DNA from: an uncultured Victivallaceae bacterium
GTDB taxonomy: Bacteria; Verrucomicrobiota; Lentisphaeria; Victivallales; Victivallaceae
Reading direction: 5' to 3'
Assembly (NCBI GenBank): GCA_944389925.1
Contig: CALXOD010000051.1
Coordinates: 124,001 to 188,000, forward strand
Length of the DNA: 64,000 nucleotides
Shown here: piece after piece, positions 44,459 through 53,080 of the stretch
How the letters are laid out: the number at the start of each line of letters is the position of its first letter
Position numbering within the stretch: the first letter of the stretch is position 1
Translations under genes and position numbers: made by a program
Notes under the pieces: model-generated
What the model was told of the DNA's origin: nothing
Seen by the model: only the letters and a program-made list of their open reading frames with translations
The model's database searches: none

Positions 44459-44828
44459 TCAGGCCCTCTCCCTCTGCCCGGTGGCTGCGAGGGAATCAAA
44501 TGATTGCAGGCATTGACCGACCGGAGCTATGTCATCCCCCGGGGAGCGCGTCCAGTTCAGGGAGATTGCATCATTGTCATAATGGCAATTCAATGACAAG
44601 CAGTTGAAATGCCTGTTCAGAAAACTAATCGATTGTACAGCCCCCTTCTCCTGATCGCACCAGATCGGTGACATCCGCAAAAAAGCAATGGGAGCCCAGC
44701 CCGGGATTTGCCAATACCCGTCACACGCGCCCCCTGTTCCATGGGTAGCTGCCAGTGCAAATCCAGCAGGACAGACTCTATTATGCAAATCGAAACCCAA
44801 ACAACAACGCATTCTTTTATAACGGCCA
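44459..44828. other. Gene-free stretch
   Basis: About 370 bases between the HIT terminator and the heparinase remnant with no credible coding frame. The minus-strand frame that spans it has no recognisable family and unusual composition (clusters of Cys, Trp). No tRNA, repeat or mobile-element end is seen. It may be decayed remains of the same damaged locus. Confidence 0.5.
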
Positions 44829-45592
44829 ATGAGAACCTGGAAAATTGCGTTCAGCTTCCCCCTGTTGCTATTCAGAAACACTGGTAATCAGCCGTGTGGG
44901 GTGCCCGTCAGCTGGTCACGCTGGACAACCGCCCCATTCGTTCCCGGGGACGGCATCTCTGGCGGGGAGAGTTTGACGGCGAAAAAGTCATCGCCATGGA
45001 AAACACTCCATACGATGATCTGACACAACGCCGAACCTTCCTTCTCGCGGACACCCAGTACAGCCTGCTGCTGGATGAATTGTCCGGAGCGGCTTCCGGC
45101 AAACTGCGACAGCATTTTCAGCTTCTTCCCGGCGAAGCGGCCATTGATCTGGCCGGTCCCACGGCGCACACAATGAACGAAGCCGGTGCCAATCTGCTGG
45201 TCAGGGCACTTCCCGCTCCGCAACTTTCCATGACCTGGAAAGAGGGGTGGCTGTCCACTTTATACATGCAGAAAAAACCGCGGCCGGCATTTGCCTTTGT
45301 ACAGCCCCAAGCGGCTGGTCAGAAGGCTTTCTTCCTGACCCTCCTCGCGCCTCTGCCGGAAAATCGGCGCGTCTGGCACGTGACGTTCGGTTTTGAACAG
45401 AATGGCCAACCGGCCCGGATTCCGCCCGATACGATCCGCCTCCGGACCAACCACCGGGAGGATTACCCCCTGACCTGGTCACATGCGGAAAAACGCGCCG
45501 TCCTGCGGAAAAACTTCGCTCCTCTTCAGGAGCAAGACCGCCATAACGCCATGTATGAACAGGAGGGGCCGGAATTGAAAAAGAACAGATAA
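44829..45592 (+). pseudogene. Remnant of a heparinase II/III-like gene
   Basis: The frame 44888-45592 encodes ~230 residues that look like only the C-terminal beta-sandwich of a heparinase II/III protein (RGRHLWRGEFDGEKVIAMEN, RRTFLLADTQYSLLLDELSG). The signal peptide, toroid and catalytic region are missing. A signal-like start (MRTWKIAFSFPLLLF, 44829) lies just upstream in another frame, as if most of the gene was deleted out of frame. A GTG at 44894 could start a short product, but no Shine-Dalgarno supports it. Confidence 0.6.
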
Positions 45593-45640
45593 ATCACCTT
45601 TCCGCCTTGCATCCGCAGTCCCGCCGCCCTCCGGACTATC

Positions 45641-47281
45641 TTATTTTCCGGAAGCTGCAACGTCGCATTTCCTGCTGGCGAAACACTCCTCCAGCAGCGG
45701 CGCCGGCGGCGGGGTCGTCCGGAGACTGACCAGCACCAGCGCCAATACCGCCAGCGGCAGAGAATAGATCATCGTATCCACATACGGCCAGGGAAAAGTG
45801 CTGATCAATTCCGTTTTCCCAGTCAGAAATTCGCAGAGTCCCAGGGCTGCCGATTCTTTGCGGTGCAGGAAAAAAAGGCCGAACAAACTTACCCCGACTC
45901 CAGTTCCCATGCTCGCCCAGACTCCGGCCGCCGTCGCGCCGCGCCAGTAGAGTGCCGCCACATAAGTCGGCAGAAACGCAGCGGCACACACCCCGAAAAA
46001 GATCGCCGTTCCCCGGGCAATAATCCCCGGAGGCAGCACAAACCCCAGCACCAGACTGATCAAAATCCCGAACACCACCCCTGCCCGGGTGATCGATATG
46101 CTGTCCGAATCCCCGCGTACCAGCGTGCGGAAAAGGTCATGTCCGATCGAACTGCCGGTTACATGAAACAGCGAACTCAACGTCGACATGGCCGCAGACA
46201 GCAGTGTCAGGGCGAAAATATACAGCAGCACCTCCGGCAGCGCCTGAGAAATGAACAGTGGAATAACCATATCCGGATTTCCTCCTGCCGCCTCAATCGC
46301 CAGTTTCCCGGAAACCCCTTCGGCAATCCCCTTGTCCGAATGGTAGAAGAAAACATTGGACAATGCTCCCACCACATAGGCCGATCCCACGGTAAACAGA
46401 ATAAATACCGCCCCGATCAACGTTGCCCGGTTCAATTCCCGGCTGCTCCGCACCGTCATAAACCGGACTGCAAGCTGCGGCTGAGCCAATGCTCCGATCC
46501 CGACGCCCAGCATCAGACTCGACACCAGCGTCCACCACCAGACGGAATGGAATCGCGGCATCACCGTCCAGCCGAGATGCCCCGCAGCCGCCTCCGCCGG
46601 CAGCCGTTCCGCCACCAGCGGCGCCATGGCAGTCAATTCCCGGTGCGCCTCTACCACGCCGCCGAGAAGCCAGTAACTCATCACCAGAAGTGCCAGCAAC
46701 CCCAGCACCATAACCGACCCCATCAGGGCATCGACATACATAACGCCCTTCAAACCGCCGAAGGTCACATAAACCGCCACAACCGCGGCAAAAAGCAGCA
46801 AGGCCACGTGATAATCCATCTGCAGCACGCTCTGCAGAAAACGCGCGCCGCCGATCAGCACTACACTGGAATACAGCGGCATGAAAATAAAAATCACCAG
46901 CGCGATGAAAATTTTCATCCCCTGTGAATGAAACCGTTTCCCGATGAATTCGGGAAACGTATGAGCATCCAATGCCTTGCCGATACGACGCGTCCTCCTG
47001 CCGAAAAATACAAAGGCCACGAAAATCCCTACTGCGATATTCATAAAAGACAACCACAGCAGTCCCATCCCGAACTGACCGGCAATCCCCCCGAACCCGA
47101 CGATTGCCGACGTGCTGATGAATGCCGCACCATAACTCATGGCCATAACGAAAGGATGTACCGAACGCCCCGCCAGCAGATAGTCCTGATGATTAACCGT
47201 CCGGCGGTATCCACGATACCCGAGCCAGGCAATACAGAGCAAATACACCAGAGCGGTGATGCCGAAAAGCGTGGCATTCAT
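45641..47281 (-). CDS. Sodium:solute symporter (SSS family)
   Basis: 546 residues, thirteen or so hydrophobic segments. SSS hallmarks: YLLAGRSVHPFVMAMSYGAA and FISTSAIVGFGGIAGQFGMG near the first helices, Ala-His-Thr-Phe-Pro-Glu-Phe in DAHTFPEFIGKRF, VTFGGLKGVMYVDALMGSVM, and LTLLSAAMSTLSSLFHVTGS, containing Na+-site Ser/Thr residues. The substrate (sugar, amino or carboxylic acid) cannot be read from sequence. Its start overlaps the stop of a 46-residue accessory protein (ATGA). Confidence 0.92.
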   Translation of the reverse strand: MNATLFGITALVYLLCIAWLGYRGYRRTVNHQDYLLAGRSVHPFVMAMSYGAAFISTSAIVGFGGIAGQFGMGLLWLSFMNIAVGIFVAFVFFGRRTRRIGKALDAHTFPEFIGKRFHSQGMKIFIALVIFIFMPLYSSVVLIGGARFLQSVLQMDYHVALLLFAAVVAVYVTFGGLKGVMYVDALMGSVMVLGLLALLVMSYWLLGGVVEAHRELTAMAPLVAERLPAEAAAGHLGWTVMPRFHSVWWWTLVSSLMLGVGIGALAQPQLAVRFMTVRSSRELNRATLIGAVFILFTVGSAYVVGALSNVFFYHSDKGIAEGVSGKLAIEAAGGNPDMVIPLFISQALPEVLLYIFALTLLSAAMSTLSSLFHVTGSSIGHDLFRTLVRGDSDSISITRAGVVFGILISLVLGFVLPPGIIARGTAIFFGVCAAAFLPTYVAALYWRGATAAGVWASMGTGVGVSLFGLFFLHRKESAALGLCEFLTGKTELISTFPWPYVDTMIYSLPLAVLALVLVSLRTTPPPAPLLEECFASRKCDVAASGK

Positions 47282-47418
47282 GATTGACCGTCCTCCTTCT
47301 CTTCCTCTTCTTCGTCTGACCGGTTCCAGTTAACCGCTCCATACACGATGCAGACCAGCACCGCAACGATGTTGGCGATGAACGCCGCGGCAACCCAGCC
47401 GTCTCCCAATCCCAGCAT
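47278..47418 (-). CDS. Symporter small accessory membrane protein
   Basis: 46 residues from MLGLGDGWVAAAFIANIVAV (ATG 47418, AGGGA six bases upstream; longer in-frame starts lack a Shine-Dalgarno). One transmembrane helix, then VYGAVNWNRSD and a tail of Asp/Glu. This matches the small single-helix proteins encoded directly before SSS symporters. ATGA overlap with the symporter argues for a 1:1 complex. Confidence 0.8.
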   Translation of the reverse strand: MLGLGDGWVAAAFIANIVAVLVCIVYGAVNWNRSDEEEEEKEDGQS

Positions 47419-47851
47419 AGCGTGTCCCTGTTTGCTGCGGAAAGGCCGGCAGAATCCGGCCCGTCGCGCATGGTTCCAGTTCATATTGTATTCGCGTAAT
47501 ATAACCTGTCGGAAAAGATCCGACAACACCCCGGCCCCATTTTCCCTCCAATCTTTTCGCTTTTTTTCTTCAATCAATCCCAATCCAGGTGAACACTTTT
47601 TTCAGGGAATCTCCAGTATGCAGTCTTGACAATCCAATTCTCTCCATTAGATTGACCATTATATATACGAAAGGCCGTAGATTTTTCAAATATCGCTCAT
47701 GCAAGGACCTGTTTTGCAGATAGATGGTTGTCGGCAATAACCGCAGTCATCGATCAGATACAGAAAAAAGATTGGGACACCCGTCACGGCAGAGAACCAT
47801 CTTCTATTCCTCCCGCACGGTTCTGTCCGCCATCAGCAAGGAGTCTTCGTG
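47419..47851. other. Divergent intergenic region, symporter / PHP gene
   Basis: About 430 bases. It holds the minus-strand promoter at 47498-47526. On the plus side there is a TTGACA (47626-47631) whose best -10 (TAGATT, 16-base spacer) is weak. No terminator, repeat or small gene was convincing. Confidence 0.5.
47498..47526 (-). promoter_or_regulatory. Promoter of the symporter operon
   Basis: Minus strand: TTGTCG (47526-47521), a 17-base spacer and TATATT (47503-47498), 80 bases before the small accessory gene. Same consensus as other promoters in the window. Confidence 0.6.
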
Positions 47852-49150
47852 ATGAAATCCCCGTTTTTTGACGTCTACCCACTGTGCGTGCCGGTACACG
47901 AAATCTCGGAAATCCGCATCCGCCCTCGTTTCGCCCACACCTCTTTTCTCCGTCATCCGGTCCGTGAGGTGCAATCAATCCGGGTGGACGGGTACCGGAC
48001 CGATGGCACCTATGCCGACTGGGCCGAATTCGAAACGGCGCCTTTCCGGATGGATGGTGAGGAACTGGTGATTGCCTACCCGTTTTCCGACGAAATGGAA
48101 TACGCTTTCCGACTCCTCGGCGACGGAGCTGATGGGAAACCGGAAATTCTGTTGACCGCCCATGTATATGCCCTGGAACCGGACCTGCTGCGACTGCGAC
48201 CGTACAAAGGAGACTTTCATATTCATAGTTTCCAGTCCGATGGTCTGGAAGCGCCGTCCTATGTTGCCTGTTGTGCCCGCCGTGCCGGGTTTGATTTCAT
48301 GGCGCTGACCGACCACCGGCAGTATGAACCTTCCCGGGAAGCAATGGACTTCGTGGCCTCCGTGCCTACGGATCTGCGCTGCTATCCTGGCGAAGAGGTG
48401 CATCCACCGGAGTGCCGGCCGCACATCATCAACTTCGGCGGAGCATTCAGTGTCAACGATGAATACCGCCATGACGAGGCAGCTTACCGCCGGGAAGTGG
48501 CGGAGCGTATGAAAAACATCCAGGATGAACTGCCGCCGGAACTGAAATTCCAGGTTGCAGCCAGTGAATGGGCCTTTGATCGGGTCCGGGCCGGCGGAGG
48601 TGTCGCCATGTACTGCCACCCCTATTGGAAACCCCACGAACGTACCGATGTTCCCAACTCGGTTAACGAATGCCTCCTGAAACGCCGGAAATTCGACGTC
48701 CTGGAAGTGATCGGTGGCTACGCCCGTATCAATATGGAAGGAAATGCGCTGGCAATCGCCCGTTACCAGCAGGAACGCGCAGCGGGCAATCCGATGCCGG
48801 TAGCCGGGGTCAGTGATTCGCATTGCTGCGATGCGGAACCTTTCGGCTGGTACTGCACACTCGTTTTTGCCGAAAGTGTGGACTTTCCCGATCTGGCGGC
48901 GGCTATTCGTAATGACCAGGCACTCGCGGTGGAGGCGGTGGAAGGAGAGTTCCCGCGGTTGATTGGCAACTTCCGGCTGGTTCGTTACGGCTATTTCCTG
49001 CTGCGGGAATTTTTCCCGCTGCATCAACGCCTCTGTCGTGAGGAAGGAGTCACTATGCTGGACCTGCTGGCAGGAGACGAGAGCGCCCGAAACAGGTTGA
49101 ATGCCATGCAGGGCCGGGTACCGCGCCTCTACGACCATTACTGGCGTTGA
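47852..49150 (+). CDS. PHP-domain phosphoesterase
   Basis: 432 residues (ATG 47852; GTG 47849 also possible, AAGGAG upstream). After an N-terminal beta-rich ~110 residues, the PHP domain starts: GDFHIHSFQSDGLEAPSYVA, FMALTDHRQYEPS, CYPGEEVHPPECRPHIINFG, YCHPYWKP and GVSDSHCC provide the His/Asp/Glu metal ligands of a trinuclear site. No signal peptide, so cytoplasmic. PHP proteins hydrolyse phosphate esters such as histidinol-P or nucleotide phosphates; which one is unknown. Confidence 0.85.
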   Translation: MKSPFFDVYPLCVPVHEISEIRIRPRFAHTSFLRHPVREVQSIRVDGYRTDGTYADWAEFETAPFRMDGEELVIAYPFSDEMEYAFRLLGDGADGKPEILLTAHVYALEPDLLRLRPYKGDFHIHSFQSDGLEAPSYVACCARRAGFDFMALTDHRQYEPSREAMDFVASVPTDLRCYPGEEVHPPECRPHIINFGGAFSVNDEYRHDEAAYRREVAERMKNIQDELPPELKFQVAASEWAFDRVRAGGGVAMYCHPYWKPHERTDVPNSVNECLLKRRKFDVLEVIGGYARINMEGNALAIARYQQERAAGNPMPVAGVSDSHCCDAEPFGWYCTLVFAESVDFPDLAAAIRNDQALAVEAVEGEFPRLIGNFRLVRYGYFLLREFFPLHQRLCREEGVTMLDLLAGDESARNRLNAMQGRVPRLYDHYWR

Positions 49151-49369
49151 ATCCCCCCTCCGTTCGTTGCCGAAATTTCTCCGGCAACGTTCCACGGCAG
49201 CCCTTCTCCCCCATGTCCCGCTCTCCGGTGACGTGGCAGGGGAAGATCGGAAATTTCGGGAGTATGTCCCGATTTAACCTGATGAAGCGGCTCATCCCCG
49301 CTCTCCGAGTGCGCAGAAAATCTCCGTTGTGTTGTCGGTCTCAAGCCGTTTTCAGCTGCCTCCCGGCAG
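49151..49369. other. Intergenic with hairpins upstream of the DMT promoter
   Basis: No gene. CGTTGCCG (49165-49172) / CGGCAACG (49182-49189) forms an 8-bp hairpin just after the PHP gene without a U-run, so it is a doubtful terminator. TCGGGA/TCCCGA around 49253-49270 is a smaller inverted repeat. Confidence 0.4.
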
Positions 49370-49398
49370 TAGACAAAGTTTTTACGCCATGGTATATT
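49370..49398 (+). promoter_or_regulatory. Promoter of the DMT transporter gene
   Basis: TAGACA (49370-49375), a 17-base spacer and TATATT (49393-49398). The predicted transcript starts near 49405 and carries a ~95-base leader containing a 19-codon ORF. Confidence 0.6.
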
Positions 49399-49439
49399 AT
49401 TTGAATTTGAATTCATCGTTTCCGCAAAGGAGTTGCGAC

Positions 49440-49499
49440 ATGCCGCGCCTGGACGTCTCCCGGCCCCTCGCCGCGGCCCCGTCCCGAAATCAGGAGTAA
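49440..49499 (+). CDS. Short leader ORF preceding the DMT transporter
   Basis: 19 codons (MPRLDVSRPLAAAPSRNQE) with a near-perfect AAGGAG Shine-Dalgarno seven bases upstream. The final codons CAG-GAG contain the Shine-Dalgarno (AGGAG) of the next gene, and its TAA ends one base before the TTG at 49501. The leader DNA can form a compound hairpin (GGACG 49451-49455 with CGTCC 49480-49484; GGCC 49462-49465 with GGCC 49475-49478), which a translating ribosome would open. Likely a translational-coupling or attenuation device; no homologue recognised. Confidence 0.45.
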   Translation: MPRLDVSRPLAAAPSRNQE

Positions 49500-49506
49500 T
49501 TTGATT

Positions 49507-50415
49507 ATGACGCTGTTTGCGCTTCTACTGGTTGGTACCTCAGCCTTTACCCATGCGACCTGGAATCTTTTATGCAAATCCCGTACTCCGTCCGGTGCGT
49601 TTTTTCTGGTATCAACCACCGCCTCGGTTACTGCACTGCTGCCCTTTCTTCTGGGATTCGGCTATCTGCTGGGCACCGTTCCCGCCCGCTTCTGGTTGCT
49701 CCTGGCGCTGACCGGAGCGGTGCAGGCCGTTTACTACAATATGCTCGGCAATGCATACCGACTGACGGAAATTTCCGTAGCCTATCCTCTGGCGCGTTCG
49801 ATTCCCATCCTGTTCACCCCGATGATCACGGGGCTTTTCGGACTGGGAGCGCCGCTCTCTTTCTCTGCACTTGGCGGCATGGCGCTGGTTTTCATCGGCT
49901 GCCTGGTGCTGCCGCAACCGAATTTCCGGGCGCTCGCCCGATTCGGTGGCCTGCGGGGAGCTGGATTCCTGTTCATTCTGGGGGCGGCATTTTCCACTGC
50001 CGTCTATTCCGTCATCGACAGCGAAGCAATGGGCATTTTGCGCACGGCAGCGCCTGATGCCGGCTCTTTCCGCCCTGCTCTGCTCTATATTGCTCTGGAA
50101 AATATCGCCATCGAAATCTTCCTGCTTCCTTATATTCTGTACAACCGGACGGAACGTGCCAATCTCAAACAGCTTTTGCGCACGGCGCCGGCATATCCGT
50201 TGCTCTCGGGGTTGATCTGCAGCGCCGGATATACTCTGGTTCTGGCTGCCATGACTCAGGCCAGCAACGTTAGTTACGTCGTAGCATTCCGCCAGTTGAG
50301 CATTCCGATCGGAGCATTGCTCGGCATTTGGCTGCTGCACGAAAAAAAGACCACACCGAAATGGGTCGGTCTGACGCTGCTGCTGACCGGACTGGTAATT
50401 GTCGCCCTGCATTGA
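49507..50415 (+). CDS. EamA/DMT-superfamily transporter
   Basis: 302 residues, ten hydrophobic segments in two EamA-like halves. The first half has TLFALLLVGTSAFTHATWNL and AVYYNMLGNAYRLTEISVAY PLARS; the second has ILGAAFSTAVYSVIDSEAMG and SYVVAFRQLSIPIGALLGIW. Such permeases export or import small metabolites. Start is ATG 49507 or TTG 49501; AGGAG (49492-49496) sits between the usual spacings for each. Regulated possibly through the upstream leader ORF. Confidence 0.85.
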   Translation: MTLFALLLVGTSAFTHATWNLLCKSRTPSGAFFLVSTTASVTALLPFLLGFGYLLGTVPARFWLLLALTGAVQAVYYNMLGNAYRLTEISVAYPLARSIPILFTPMITGLFGLGAPLSFSALGGMALVFIGCLVLPQPNFRALARFGGLRGAGFLFILGAAFSTAVYSVIDSEAMGILRTAAPDAGSFRPALLYIALENIAIEIFLLPYILYNRTERANLKQLLRTAPAYPLLSGLICSAGYTLVLAAMTQASNVSYVVAFRQLSIPIGALLGIWLLHEKKTTPKWVGLTLLLTGLVIVALH

Positions 50416-50427
50416 CAGTACACCACA

Positions 50428-50456
50428 TGGAAAAACAGGAAGTTTTGTGCTATATT
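50428..50456 (+). promoter_or_regulatory. Promoter of metH
   Basis: TGGAAA (50428-50433), a 17-base spacer and TATATT (50451-50456), 45 bases before the start codon. The leader is too short for a cobalamin or SAM riboswitch. Confidence 0.5.
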
Positions 50457-50500
50457 CTTCCCTGACATTCCATTGACCCAGTAACCATGTGGAGACCGAT

Positions 50501-52912
50501 ATGACCCGGGATGAATTTCGAATCTTGCAGCAACAACAGGTGATTCTGCTGGACGGCGCCACCGGCACTGAACTGATCAAACGGGGAATGCCGGGGGGCG
50601 TCTGTCCCGAGGAATGGGTTCTGGCCCATCCGGAGGCTGCAGCAGCGGTGCAGGAGGAATATCTGCAGGCTGGTTCCCATATCGTCTACGTTCCGAGTTT
50701 CGGTGCAAACCGCCTCAAACTGGAAGAGTTCGGGTTGGGAGACCAGGCTACGGAAATCAACCGCAAACTGGCAGAACTGACAGTACGGAACTTGAACGGA
50801 CGTGCTCATGCGTTTGGAGATATGGCGCCGACCGGACAATTTATCGAGCCGTACGGCGATCTTTCTCTGGAGGACGCGATTGCGGTCTACCGGGAACAGG
50901 CTGCAGCGCTTCTGGAAGGCGGCGTTTCCGGCTTCGTCGTGGAAACCATGATGGATTTGCAGGAAGCCCGGGCGGCGCTGCTGGCCATTCGGGAAGTGTG
51001 TGATTTGCCGGTCATTGTCACCATGACGTTTGATCAGAATGGGCGGACACTGACTGGGTGTGACGCGGTCTGTGCCCTGATCACGCTTCAAGCGCTCGGA
51101 GCAGATGCATTTGGCTGTAACTGTTCCACCGGTCCGGAAAACATGCTGCCCATCATTGCCAAACTCCGGGATTTCGCCCGGATTCCCCTGGTGGCCAAAC
51201 CTAATGCCGGCATGCCGCAACTGGTGGATCTGCATACGGTTTTCGACCTGGGCCCAGAGGAGTTTGCCGCCCAGACGGCCGCCATCGTCTCCGCTGGAGC
51301 CGGCCTGGTTGGAGGTTGCTGCGGTACTACACCGGAACACATCCGGCACCTCGGAGAAGCGGTCAGTAAACAAAAACCGCTCCAGATTTCACCTCGTTAC
51401 ACCAGTGTGGTATCCGGTACGCGCGAATTCCGCGTGCTTGCCCCCGAACAGCCATTCGCAGTCATCGGAGAACGAATCAACCCAACCGGCAAAAAACAGC
51501 TCCAGGCCCAGTTACTGGAAGGCGACCTGAGCCTGGTCCGCGACTTTGCCGAAGAACAGACCGAACAAGGGGCAGCGTTGCTGGATGTCAACTGCGGCAT
51601 GTCCGGTATTGACGAAACGACCATGCTCCCCCGGCTGGTCTCGGAGATCAGCAGTACCGTTCCGACTCCGCTCTGCATCGATACGACCGATCCGGTCGCC
51701 GCTGAAGCGGCCCTGCGGCGTTATCCGGGACGTGCCCTGTTCAACTCCATTACCGCCGAGCGCAACCGGCTGGACAAACTCCTGCCGATTGCAGCCCGTT
51801 ACGGTGCCATGCTGATTGTCCTGCCGCTGACGGATGCTGGTATTCCTGATACCTTGGAAGGGAGAATTGACGCGTTGAATACCATTTTCGACCGGGCAGC
51901 AACGTATGGTATCCGTCCCTGCGACTGCTGTATCGATCCTCTGGTCATGACCGTTTCCGCCAATCCGGATGCCGCCCGGCTGACGCTGGATACGCTTGAA
52001 TATGCCTCGCGAGTCCTGCATGCGAATACCGTTTGCGGTCTGTCTAATATCAGTTTTGGACTGCCTCGCCGGGAACTGGTCAATGCCGCGTTTCTTGGTA
52101 TGGCACTGGGACGCGGCCTCAACATGGCGATTGCCAACCCCGCAGCCCCCGGCATCATGGATCTGGCGCGGGCCTCGGATGTTCTGACCCGTCGCGACAG
52201 CAAAATGACGACTTACCTTTCCCATTACGCAGCTACCGGCACCGGTGCTGCGACTCATTCTTCAGCGGCTGTTGACGCGACGACTCCTGCGGACAAGTTG
52301 TTTCAAGCAGTCCTTCATGGTTACCAGGAACAGATCGACGAACTGATTCAGTCCGCCCTGCAAGCCGGTCTGACCGCCTCACAGCTGGTTCATGAGACGC
52401 TCATCCCCGCCATCACCCTGGTGGGAGACTATTTTGAAAAGAAAGAATTTTTCCTGCCTCAACTGGTACAAAGTGCCGATGCCATGCGCCGGGCGATGCA
52501 GATTCTGTCTCCCATGTTGGAAATCCGGGATGGAAGCCAGTCGCAACGCCCCCGCATTATTCTCGCCACAGTCAAGGGAGATATTCATGACATCGGAAAA
52601 AATATCGTCGGACTGATGCTGCGCAATTACGGTTTTGAGGTCATCGACCTGGGAAAAGATGTTTCGGCGGAAACTATTTTGGACACGGCAGAAAGAACCC
52701 GGACCACTCTGATCGGATTGTCCGCACTGATGACAACGACCATGACGGAAATGAATCATGTCATCCACCTGGCCCGGGAACGGAACATGTCCCATCTCCG
52801 CTTCATCGTCGGCGGAGCGGTACTCTCTGAAAATTACGCGCGGGAAATCGGCGCAACCTATGCTGCCGATGCCATGCAAACCGTCAAAATCGCCCGAGAG
52901 CTTACCCACTGA
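50501..52912 (+). CDS. metH: Cobalamin-dependent methionine synthase lacking the reactivation domain
   Basis: 803 residues from MTRDEFRILQQQQVILLDGA (ATG 50501, GGAGA upstream). Homocysteine-binding domain ~1-290 with zinc ligands in FGCNCSTGPENML and LVGGCCGTTPEH; pterin (methyl-THF) domain ~310-570 (IGERINPTGKKQLQAQLL, LLDVNCGMSGIDE); B12-cap helices ~600-685; B12-binding domain with GDIHDIGKNIVGLMLRNYGF, His ligand included. The ~330-residue AdoMet/reactivation domain of E. coli MetH (1227 aa) is absent. A separate activation protein would be expected elsewhere. Confidence 0.95.
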   Translation: MTRDEFRILQQQQVILLDGATGTELIKRGMPGGVCPEEWVLAHPEAAAAVQEEYLQAGSHIVYVPSFGANRLKLEEFGLGDQATEINRKLAELTVRNLNGRAHAFGDMAPTGQFIEPYGDLSLEDAIAVYREQAAALLEGGVSGFVVETMMDLQEARAALLAIREVCDLPVIVTMTFDQNGRTLTGCDAVCALITLQALGADAFGCNCSTGPENMLPIIAKLRDFARIPLVAKPNAGMPQLVDLHTVFDLGPEEFAAQTAAIVSAGAGLVGGCCGTTPEHIRHLGEAVSKQKPLQISPRYTSVVSGTREFRVLAPEQPFAVIGERINPTGKKQLQAQLLEGDLSLVRDFAEEQTEQGAALLDVNCGMSGIDETTMLPRLVSEISSTVPTPLCIDTTDPVAAEAALRRYPGRALFNSITAERNRLDKLLPIAARYGAMLIVLPLTDAGIPDTLEGRIDALNTIFDRAATYGIRPCDCCIDPLVMTVSANPDAARLTLDTLEYASRVLHANTVCGLSNISFGLPRRELVNAAFLGMALGRGLNMAIANPAAPGIMDLARASDVLTRRDSKMTTYLSHYAATGTGAATHSSAAVDATTPADKLFQAVLHGYQEQIDELIQSALQAGLTASQLVHETLIPAITLVGDYFEKKEFFLPQLVQSADAMRRAMQILSPMLEIRDGSQSQRPRIILATVKGDIHDIGKNIVGLMLRNYGFEVIDLGKDVSAETILDTAERTRTTLIGLSALMTTTMTEMNHVIHLARERNMSHLRFIVGGAVLSENYAREIGATYAADAMQTVKIARELTH

Positions 52913-52946
52913 CGGCAACGGTTCCTCTGACCCCACAAAACATCGC

Positions 52947-52985
52947 AAAAGCACACCGGACTTCATTCCGGTGTGCTTTTTTCTT
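52947..52985 (+). terminator. Rho-independent terminator after metH
   Basis: A 14-bp stem AAAAGCACACCGGA (52947-52960) / TCCGGTGTGCTTTT (52967-52980) with a 6-base loop, followed by more T (TTCTTC). Confidence 0.92.
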
Positions 52986-53013
52986 CTACGGTTCTCCCAA
53001 TTGGCATGAGACA

Positions 53014-53054
53014 CCAGAAAAAACTCCCGCATCTCCGTATAGGAAATGCGGGAG
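53014..53054 (-). terminator. Rho-independent terminator of the giant gene
   Basis: CTCCCGCAT (53024-53032) / ATGCGGGAG (53046-53054), 13-base loop, followed on the minus strand by TTTTTTCTGG. It lies 26 bases after the stop codon of the giant gene. Confidence 0.88.
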
Positions 53055-53080
53055 CTGTTTCAGGTTGACAGAACGTCAGC

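Noticed and set aside
44459-44881. 140-codon minus-strand frame next to the heparinase remnant
   Set aside because: No domain, no Shine-Dalgarno, Cys/Trp-rich composition unlike its neighbours; it overlaps the remnant start.
49165-49189. 8-bp hairpin after the PHP gene as a terminator
   Set aside because: No U-run follows on either strand, so I list it only as a hairpin in the intergenic description.
50416-50500. Possible SAM or cobalamin riboswitch before metH
   Set aside because: The whole intergenic region is 85 bases and holds a promoter; it is too short for either riboswitch.
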